64,000 bases of DNA from Polytrichum commune (Eukaryota; Streptophyta; Polytrichopsida; Polytrichales; Polytrichaceae): NCBI GenBank assembly GCA_950295325.1, contig OX485804.1:69850033-69914032 (forward strand). Reading direction: 5' to 3'. Position 1 is the first letter of the stretch, and each line of letters begins with the position of its first letter. Positions 53,501 through 64,000 of this stretch are shown here, piece after piece. Both the position numbers and the translations under genes were made by a program. The notes beneath the pieces are model-generated. The model was not told the origin of the DNA, searched no databases, and worked only from the letters and a program-made list of their open reading frames with translations.

Positions 53501-56500
53501 TCAGAATGCTAGGGAGCCTGATTACTTTAGGAAGGATAATCAAATGTGAAACCAAAACAACAGACACTAGGCACCCACAAGACAGTTCCAATCATTTAAT
53601 AAACTGCCGAGGGAAGACACAAGATACCAATAGGTCTTAACAAAGGTCAAAGATGCGGCAAGGCATGGCTTCAAATGGTACCACATGTGCACTGATAAAG
53701 CAAATAGCATCACAAATGAGAAAAGACACACATGGATGAGAAAGGAATTATACCTCTCGTCTATCTGTTGCAACACTCTCTGTAACTTCATTCAGCCGAT
53801 TGTCACATCGGCTTTTGAACAAAATCTGTGCAAATAAACAAGACTTTATTATCACATGCCAATGAGTTCTCTTGAGATAATTACTGGACTTGCACAATGT
53901 AAGTGAAGATTCAGCAATATGTTGTACCTAGAAATCTACAGCACCAAATATGCTAGTAGAAAGAATATACACAACTCACAATTTCTTGCAACTTTGCTCG
54001 GTACAGCTCAATCTTTTCCTTGTAATCCGATATCTCCTTGTCGAGCTCAAACACCTATATCTCAAGAAAGAATTCCACATGCCAGCAATACATCAATTGA
54101 GAAGATAGAAATATTAGGAAGTAAATAGAAGGGGATCATGAACAATCAGAAGAATCTTTCATCTCCCAAAATCAATCAGAGTAGCACCTTCTTGTCAGCC
54201 TCCTCTGCAGCTTTGTGTTTGGTTTTCAGCATTTCTTGTTCGTCACGACTCAGTTGATTTACAAGGTTAGCTTCCAAAACTGGCACTTTAGACACATATG
54301 GTTCACGAACAGAAGAGCCCTCTCCTGGAAGTGGAAGGCCTCGGTCAGGCATCTGTAAAGTTTGGGAAGCGTGAACTGGTGGTTGTCTGGAAGAAGGATC
54401 ATTGTGAGGGACTGGGGCCTGAGCTTGAGGAACACCTGCACATAAATAAATCTAAAGTGTCAATTATAAATGATGACATGTACTTATAATGCACATGCTA
54501 GATAAAATAGGAGAAAAAACACATAAATTACATTTGAACCATGTACCTGCTCCCATTTAGTATATGGCAATTTTATCAAACCCAGATGCCTTCCAGCATC
54601 TGCTGACGACCAACATATACCTCGAATATACAAACCACATATGCAAAGACGTATTGAAAAGCATACTTTGGACCTCGACTTCATGTTGACTCTTATGCCA
54701 TGCATCTTGATTCTGGAAGACAAGTTGCTGAGGTCCTATAACATGATTCTGGACTTTCTGCTCTGCTGCCAAACTTGAAATAGACTGACAGAAATTTGCA
54801 GTTCCATAACCAACATCAGAAGGGATTAAGATATCTTGAGACCTGGAATGTGTCGCCAAACAGAAGTGTTCTGTACACCATGACCTTCAGGACCTTGACC
54901 TATCGATCCTTCAAGAGTCGGCAGGTGTATGCCAGGAGGTGCTACAGATGGAAGCATCCGACCTTCTCGATGGCGTTCCATAAAGTAAAGGGCGGTACAA
55001 AATTCATGCAGTGACAGCATGCTGTCATTGTCTTGATCAGACAGATCCCAAATTTGCTTCAATATCCCTGAGGAACAGAATACTTAAAACACTGTCAGCA
55101 AAGGAATTGGTGCAACTACAAATGCCACTTAAAATACAAGGAGAGGTCATGCTCAGCCTCTTTAACATGCAAACAGAAGAATCAATCATCAAGATAAGGA
55201 GAGTCTTATCATTATTCTCTTACTATTTTGAAGGTGTTAAGCTCCCCCTCCCATTTTAAGACTGTCACAAACAACTTTGTAAAATACTGAGCAGAAGAAA
55301 CAGTACTGCAATAAATCCACCTCTTGGAAGTTGCCAGCTCAAGAAAAGCTCGCGGGCCTGTTGTCCTGTGATTTTGCCATCTTTATCTGTGTCCACTTGA
55401 GTAAACACTTTAGTATATCTCAGCACATCATTTTGAGTCATTTGTGGCCATGAATCTGGCATGCCTGGACTAGCTTGTGGTCTTCCTCCAGTCAAAGAAT
55501 CCATCTGAATTGGCCCTGGCTTAGCTGGACCTTCAGAAACATTACCCACTCCAGATATCCCTCCCATGTTTATCGTTGATACTTGCACAACAGGAGGGGC
55601 AGCAGAAACGTTGGCTGGCTCTGCTCCGAACATTGAGGCATCAAGCTGAGAGGGAGTAGATTTGGATTTGGGGGCAGTGAAAGATACAGGCTTCTCAGGC
55701 TGGCCTGAAGAAGCTGTATTTGTGCCCAATGTAGAAGCTGGTATGGATGTGGAGTAACTATTAGTTGAGGCGGCCTTTAACCCTCCACTAAAAAGATCGA
55801 TGCCTGAATCAAAGGCTGCCCCAACAACCGCCTGCTTAGCCAATCCCTGAGATGGAGGCTGTCCCCAAGTGGCTGTTGTTGAACTTGAATTTGGATAAGT
55901 GGGAAGAGACCCATCGGAAGTGGTGGGTGTTGCAGGCCTGGAAGGAACTAAAGTAGGAGTTGTCAGTGAGCTGGGGACTGAGTTCCCACTTGTAGAGTTT
56001 GAGGGTTGACTCACAGCAACAGGAGCTGAGCCCTTTGGTGGCCATGCTGAATTTGTGGTGAATAGGCTCCCAAGAGATGGTCGAGTCTGCTGAGAACCAG
56101 GAGCTGGTGGCCCTGCCATATTCTGTGTTCCAAATCCAGTGGGTGCTACCTGTACCTGTCCCAGAGATGGCGGGTATCGTGATAGGCTACTTGTTTGACT
56201 AGTAAGTCGGGACCCTCCAGACACACTGCTTGTCTGTGGGCTGAGCTGTTTGGGAGGCCCTCCATGTCCAAGTTGCGTCGTTGGTGCACTGTTTGTATGA
56301 GGAGAAAATTTCTTTGCAGGACCTCCTCCATAATCAACCTGTGAACCTGACAAGCTAGCTACCTGTGTAGTGAGTTGCCTCGGCTGAACACCACCATTGG
56401 TCCCTTGAGAACTAGGAGGTTGAGGAGCTTGCTTTTCATTGACTCGTTGAGCACTGGAGCCAGAAGGCTGCAAAGAGGTTGCAGTTTGCACATTAGTTAC

Positions 56501-59500
56501 TGACGAAGGGAATGCAGGAGCCCCACCTGGGGGACCTGCTTGGTTTGCTGGCTGCCCAGAACCTGAAACAGGACCTGGAGGGGTGTTGATCCGAGGAGGT
56601 GGAATTTGAGCAGCCGCAGGACCTGTCAAAGCTGCCCGTACTAATTCTGGAGTTAGGTCCCTTCCTGTTTGTGCCACAGTCACCAGCTTCAATGCATTGT
56701 AGAACTCTACCCTTGACAAAAAACCACTCCGCCCTTGATCGGCAAATTGCCATATCTGCATCATCAAACGCCCTTCCGACTTCAGTCTTCACAATACCAG
56801 CAAAACAACGATAACGACTCCAGGCATGCCGCAAGTATCTACTATACACCTTGGAGACTTTGAACGGTGATCGCATGGGTATTTGCTGTTTCTATTTTCA
56901 AAACGTCAGCAGTCGACAGCAGTATGTTGAGGACAGTGCGGGGATGGACTGGGACATTGATTCATAAGCACGGGGTCAACGAGTCGGTACCTACTAGTCC
57001 TTTATATATAATAACGGTGGAATAATATTTTAACGATCTCTCGACAGCTGGAGAAGAGTTCTGTATACCAGAACTTTCTCAAACCAATGTATAAAGTCGT
57101 ATCCAGACACCTGCTACCAAACATCCAATAAATATGCGCCTAACAACAGGTCATACTATGAAATGGAAAAATTCCGACTTCAGATACTATCAGAGTGGCG
57201 CACAACCTAGAACTTAATAGCTCACAGAAGAACCTTCCCATATGAATCGCGAAAGGGCTCACTTTCCTCCCTGTCTCTCTGCCTCTGACAATTTGAAGGT
57301 GAGTTGACCCAAATACGTGCAAACTGAATGATCTATCACAATTCTGTAGGAAAACAACTAGTCAAACATATCAATTTAATGTTATGATGTAACAGCATCA
57401 TTGTGTCGAAAGGTTATCCTCTCCTTCACACGTTTCACGCCCAGAGTGATACAATTCATAAGTAACCATATCTCCCGACACACTTTTATCTCCTTCATTT
57501 CAAAGGGCAGTGATCCTGAAACTAGACAGGTTCAGCAGGACTGGAAGGTTCTATCAATTATGACCAGGGGAGAGGAGAGAGGTTCCCCTGCAGTGATTTT
57601 GCAGATCTTTAGTACAGACCTAAACTTGAAGAATGTGCACACAGTGAATACAACCTGATTTAGTGATGTAATAGTGTGAGATGGATTCAGGGACAATATA
57701 CAATGATTCCGCAAAGATCTGTAATGGGGCTACTTTTCAAGTTTCAGACAATAGCTAGGGGTGAACCCATTGAGAATCATCGGGGCATGGTAATATACAG
57801 ATCAAAATGCAAACTGGTGAACCTAATCGGAGAGAACCAAGTGAAGTAAGCTACCAAGATGGAAACACTGTTCGCTACCATCATGCGATGATTCTTTCGA
57901 ACCATAGACCTTGACAACTCAACTCCCTCACCAAACTCCTTAGGGAAGCTTAATACTCCCCTGTGCAAAGATGCAACCTACACTCCATCGAACAAGTTTT
58001 TTCAAAGGGAGGACTATGACAACAGGGCTCGTCGTGCATGATCATCAAATGTTGGGAGTGATTAAAGTGCCGCCTGACCTTTGCAAGGGTCATTTGAGGC
58101 AGACCTGCCCCCTGAAAGAATGCCACAGCCTCTTGACCACTGATGCGCCCATCCTTGTTAAGGTCTGCTCTTCGGAAGAAGGAATCGAAGACCTCCGCAT
58201 TCGCCATGGTTCCTCTCCTCTCGCCACCCGTCACCAGAAACCCTAGACTGCAAACAACCGGGAGGAACGGATCCTCCGATCAATTTCGGACACAAGCAAA
58301 GAAGCTCCTGGTCACGCACACGGCGGAGAGCAATGCGCCCGCCCTCTTGCCTCCATCGGACGCGTCCGAACGTTCCAGGTGCAGAAAGAGGGAGTTACAT
58401 CCTCCGATGCGGAGCGGCCACGCGGATGAAAACAAAGCGAGGAACTAATGGCCAGGCCGTAGTTAGTACAAAAGATGTGGTCCGATTCACAGAAAAGCCA
58501 GAAGAGACGGTGAAGGTGAATGCGAGGAAGGAAGGAAGGGAGGAAGACGATCGAAATAATGAGGTGAGCGAGGCCAGGAGCAGATCGGAGGTTGCGAAGA
58601 CGAGAAACAGGGCCGGAGAAGAGAGAGAGACAGAGACAGAGACAGAGAGCCCTAAGGGTGGACTCTGTAATAATTTAAGACCCCCTCACATTATATGAGC
58701 CATGGGTCTACCATAGTACAATACAATAACTTAGAGGTCCTAGCTTAAGGCCACTTCACACACAAGACTGAAGGCATGTGACCATTGCAATCTAAGAGCT
58801 CTCATTGGTCAAAAAGGAGGAGATCATTCAAGTCCACTTCACACTAGAAGGTGACAGCTCAAACGTCCAAAGAAAATTTCATGGATGAAAAGTCTACATG
58901 GAGTCCTAAATGGCAAAGTATGGATAATGTTTTATAGTATGCCAGAATTTGCATGAGGCCAACCTCGAAGAGGTAGGTTTGATGCAAACTCCGGCAGACC
59001 ATGACAGTCGAATAGATAGATGTCATTGGTTGTCGTGGTTATTTTAATATTTTGGTCCATCAACAATTTCTTCAAGAGAGAGGGTCGTCTCTCCCAGTTG
59101 TTCATAACTCCAAGTTTTAGAGCTTGCTAATACGTGTATTTGTAGTAGATATTTTTATTAAAAAACATTGTAATTATTTATGTATAGTGTTGGTTTCTCA
59201 CAAGATGGCAATAATTCCAAAACCCAACAATAGAGCCAAAATTCTCATTGGATGAAATGGACCCTCGTTGGCAAGTAAGAGTTTCAATAATTTTCAATTG
59301 TTTCGTGATGTAGAATCAGAAGTAATTGGATCACAAATGCCACCAAATTACAAAGGTAGTGGAGATGCGATCATAGCAAGAAAGGTGGAGTAAATAACAA
59401 CAAAGCAAGAAAACCGTATTAAGAACATTAGATGTGGGGCATCAATTTCAAAATCGAAAAGAACACCCAAGATGTAATTCAATTTGGAGATTCAGAAGGT

Positions 59501-62500
59501 GACGAAGATGTCCTCGTTAAAAGACAAAAGTATGAAATTAAAACCCTCATTGCAATCTGTAGCGACATGGAAAAAAATTGCAAAATCAACAAGTAAACAA
59601 TGTATGTAATAGTTTGTTTGAAATGGGGATATGAAAATTGCAAAAATCATATTCATATTGAGATTGAGCCAACCGGGTTTTCTAAAAGGCCTTGTCTTTG
59701 TCTCTTCTCCTGAGTCTCTCAAACCCCCCCCCCCCCCCCGCCGATAATGTACTGAACACTTCAGGCATGAATGAAAAATCAAACTCTAGACCTCGGGAAT
59801 TGAACCAACTCCTTTATGAAGGCTTAAACCACCGAATCATTTTTCTCAAGTTGAAAGAGTTTGAGACATTTTCTATTTAATCAAAGATTAGCTTACTTTA
59901 ATTTGCAATGTTTATATGTAGGCATGAATAAATATTTGGATTAAGCTCCATGTTTGTATAATTGCAATTTTTCACACTTTAGGAAGAACATGGTTGGCTT
60001 GTAAGAAGAAATATAAAGTACTTATGATTGAGTACAAAAATGACAAACGTTCATAGTAAATTTCAAGTCATAATAGACGTGAATGTCAGTACTATGAGCA
60101 AATGGATACGTGAAATTGACTATGTGCAATTGTAATCAATCAAATGGTAGCAAATACTCAAGATGATGATGAACAACAAAGCAATAAAGATATGGAATAA
60201 AATTCACATGATAGAATATTACCTCCAAGTACCACAAAAGACAAAATGAAGAAATTTCAAAACAAGATAAAAATGAATTTTGAAGCAAGTAGTTATCAAA
60301 ATCTTCTAGTTTGATAACTACTAGTTTGTAGTATTTTCATACTACAATCAATTGATTAAAGAATATAAATATTTATATGACAACATTAATACAAAATTAT
60401 AATCATTTGCTCATGTCGGATTCAATGTCTATATTTTAAACTTCTATGTTTGATTATTTACAAAGTTCATGTTGTCATAATGATTTGGCTATTGCTTCAT
60501 GCATTTTGGTAGCCTCTAGCAATAAATTTTCATACTTTTCATTTTTTATCAAGAAAATTTTAGTCTCTTTGTTAATGTCTTCACATCTTCCTAGATTATT
60601 TTTTCTAACATCACACAAATAAACTTAAATATATTATGAGATGCATGAGTTTTTTGTTTGAACATTTTTTTTTTGAGTCAAAGAACTCAATAATAATTTA
60701 TCGGTGAATCCTATGTTTCTCTTAAATGCCCACACACTGTGCTCGCTCATCTTCATGCTCTCAAAACAAATGCTAACGGTCGCGTAATTAACACTACACA
60801 CACATTTCAACGCCTAATGGATATCTTCTTGGATCAATTAAGATGGGATCGCGCACTACAGTAGTCTATGTTGACGATTTCAACATCTATTCGATCACCA
60901 GATTTTGATACTCACATGGCTGACCTACAAAGGGTTTTTGATCGACTCAAGGAAGCAGATTGAAGCTTCGTGCAGAGAAATGCAAACTAGGGATGCAATA
61001 GCTGTTTACCTGGGCCACGATATTCGGCTATTGGCATTCGTCCGGATCTTGAGAATATTCAAGCAGTGGATATATTTCCTCGACCCACCTCATCAGAAAC
61101 CATTCAGTCGTTATTGGGACTCGCAAATCACTACTGACGCTTTGTACCGAATTTGGCTCAAATTGCAGCTCCTTTGTATCATCTTACGAAGAAAACCGTT
61201 CACTTCCGATGGACAGCTGCGGAACAACGCGAATTTGAGACATTACGAAATGCTCTATGTTCGGCTCCAGTGCTCATCTTCCCCAACCTCACTCAGCCAT
61301 TCGTACTTCAAACAGATGATGCGTCAAGGGATGTTGTGGGAGCTATTTTGTGCCAATGGAACTTGGAAAATCATGCGCAGGTGGTAGCTTACGCTAGCCG
61401 AAGATTTCCAAGCTAGGTTGCATGTAACTACGTACAACATCTCTGATCGGGAAGGTCTTGCCGTCAACTTTGGAATCAACCACTTCCAACAATACTTACA
61501 TGGCTCTCGCTTTGTAATCGAAGCGGACCATACCCTACTGAAGGCTCTACTAAAATCACGTGACCTCACAGGTCGGCTAGCTAGGTGGGCATTGGTTCTT
61601 CAGTCTTACGAATGTGAGATATATCACAAGCCTGGTCGACTTCATTCAGACGCAGATGCACTAGCTCACATGACTGACGCCACAACCGAGCCATACTCGA
61701 AATTCAGTGACCTCGAGCAGCATCAACATTTTATGCAGACTGATCTCTGGGCTGGTTTTTCTTTCAAAAACAGTTCCGAGTTTCTTACGGGGGGAGGGGG
61801 GGGGGGGGTTTGTTAGTGTAGCTAGCCTTCATACTTTTGCAGCTTGTCCTATCACCAATATAACGATGCAGCTCCAGGCACGAGAGCACTAAGCACTCAA
61901 CAGCTGGACAAGATTCAGGAAGGACATCAAGAGGTGCTCACACTCCCTTCCTTCTTGTCACACACAGCTGGCATTGGGTGAACGCCTCTTCTACAAGAAC
62001 AACACCGTGGCTGGCGTACAAAGTCTGCAAATACCAGATCGTGGTGAGTTAGAGGCCGTTCTTACCTTCTTTCATTCTTCGAAATTGGCAGGACATTTTG
62101 CTATCAAACGAACCATCAGTAAGATTCAAGAAGCCTACCATTGGACATGCATTACAAAAGGTGTGACCAAGTTTGTCAGAAGGTGTGTGCAATTAATGTC
62201 AAGTGAAGGGAAATCACCCTAAGGAGGCTGGTGAGCAACTCTTGAGACCCATACCTATCTCGGAGCCCTTTGCTGGAGTAGGAATGGATCTGTCGGGGCC
62301 CTTACAGACCACTCGAAGAGGTCATCGCTTCATAAATTGTGGCGACAGACTACCTCTCGAAATGGGTCGAGCTCCGACCCTTGTTGACCAAGGATTGCGA
62401 GGGTGTGGTACAGTTCTTCTTTGACGAGATAATCATGCGACATGGCTGCCCGCAGGAAATTCTACAGACAATGGTAAGGAATTTTGCAACGTGCGTGCTG

Positions 62501-64000
62501 CTCAATATCATCACAATTCAGATGGCAGTCAAACACGTGACCACCTCACCTTATCATCCACAGTGCAATGGTCTTAATTACGGAAAGGTTCAACCAGACA
62601 TTGTGTGCATTGGTTGATAAGAATTAATGGTTCTTACGATGGTGATTGGAACACGGCTTTCCCTGGTCTTCTCTTTGCATATCTCACCTCGGTGCATTCC
62701 TCTACAGGATTTGCCCCGTTTGAGCTTATCTATGCCAGGAAAGCGAGGGTTGCAATGTATGCAAATCCAGTTGCAGGACCGATCATGGAACCTGTAAGTT
62801 TTGAGCGACATGCGCATGCCTTCATTCAGAGAAGGAAGCGCATTCAAAAAATGGCTCGCTTCAACATCGACGAGCACAAGCAAGGCAAAAGATACAACAT
62901 GACAAATGTGTGAAATTCACCAAGGACTTTCGATGTGGAGATCTTGTGGCGTTCAGGAAAGAGAAACGGAATGAGAAATCGGGCAAATTACGTGCGCAAT
63001 ACTCTGGGCCATATCTGATCGCAGAAATTGATGAACAACGTCACAAGTAAGTATCGTCTTGTACCTGATCGTGAGAAAGTGGCGCTCCCATTCCCTTCTG
63101 GGTGCCACGATTTGACACAGTGCATTGCACTCTGCATGCAGACCTTACCAATATAGGAATCAATTAATGGCCGCGAAGTCTCTTGGATTCCCACAGCTAT
63201 ATATTCAACACGTACGCTGCACAGCCTTCGGCGACAGAAACCTCGGCCTGAACTTGCTACTGTAGTTATCATCATTTGGTGTAGAATGTATGTGTTGATT
63301 GGATTACACTAGATCAGCATGAATTAGTTAACATAGTCAATTAATTAGCACAACGTTGATGAGCTTAAGTTGGATCACTGCCTTGGAGTAACATAGTTTT
63401 CTTGCTTTCCATATGAGCAATTGTGTAGGCAACCAGGCTGCTATTTTCTCCACAGGAAGGCTAGTGTTACACATGTAACTCTAAGTTCTTGATAGATAGT
63501 AATCATGGCTCCGCCAGTAAGAGTGAGGCACCGCCTACTTATCCGACTGTAGAAACACCACTTGTAAGTGAACCGGAGAAATATACTAAGGAGCGGCATC
63601 TGACAAGAGATGGTGTCAGATGACATCTCTTGTTGTCACTGAGGAGTTGTGAATGGAGGGTGTGGTGTCGTGGGCACACCACATCCAAGCCATCCATTAT
63701 GAGAGTTTCATCCTACGGTCTATGAAATTGCTCGGGGAGTCCGAATTTATTTTTTCCGACGGATGAAAAATCAATGTGTGTAAGATGAAAGGGTTGATTG
63801 TTCATCCCATTGTATGAGAGCATTTGTGTGGGAATTTGAAGGTTCCCAAATGCTCTCATACAAACGGTTAAATTTCATTTCATTTCAAGGTTGATCATCA
63901 AAAAGGGCTTGGAGTTGATGGCTAGTACCCTTGGTTCTATCTTGTAGAAGGAAGGGGTAGGAGTTTGAACCCCCCCCCCCTTGGCATCATCTCCTCCGCA

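Overview
This window is nuclear DNA of a land plant. It has spliced genes with GT-AG introns, plant-specific families (a group IV-type CDPK, a URGT-type UDP-sugar transporter, a TPLATE-complex EH/Pan1 protein, a plant-type cofactor-independent phosphoglycerate mutase), telobox-like AAACCCTAA sequence in a gene leader, and plant LTR retrotransposon relics. I cannot name the species. The kinase relic looks like families I associate with mosses, lycophytes and ferns, and the gene islands are small in a large degenerate repeat sea, so a seed-free plant is a reasonable guess but only a guess.

Layout. 3-2264 (+): 3' half of a CDPK gene, cut by the window start. 2.8-10.1 kb: transposon graveyard with a scrambled chromovirus (gag, protease and RT start on +, integrase and chromodomain on -) and a broken multi-segment ORF that may be a rolling-circle (HUH-type) transposon. 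11.0-15.3 kb (-): complete phosphoglycerate mutase gene with a 1.4 kb leader intron. 15.3-40 kb: no host gene recognised. It holds several MITE families, a 989-bp inverted duplication of a Copia RT segment, and serial degraded copies of the sequence upstream of the transporter. 40.4-43.9 kb (+): intact URGT-type transporter. 45-48.7 kb: kinase pseudogene, second Copia relic and an LTR-like repeat. 49.2-58.6 kb (-): complete 16-exon EH1/Pan1 gene. 58.7-64 kb: MITE and a Ty3/gypsy relic.

The four host genes are functionally unrelated: calcium signalling, glycolysis, Golgi nucleotide-sugar import and clathrin-mediated endocytosis. Their reading frames all close across the splice junctions I assigned. 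For the mutase and EH genes the exon lengths sum exactly to whole codons.

Most unusual points. (1) The phosphoglycerate mutase leader intron carries a roughly 380-bp tandem array, each unit containing a decayed copy of exon 2 plus intron sequence of the transporter gene found 27 kb away. (2) The Copia inverted repeat appears indel-free, with arms 989 bp long and a 415-bp loop. (3) A MITE family has GGGCCACT termini and TTA target duplications, including a 1.96-kb composite whose interior holds a related copy of its own empty target site. (4) The broken HUH-like ORF lies at 8.4-10.1 kb. No CRISPR, prokaryotic operon or RNA gene was recognised.
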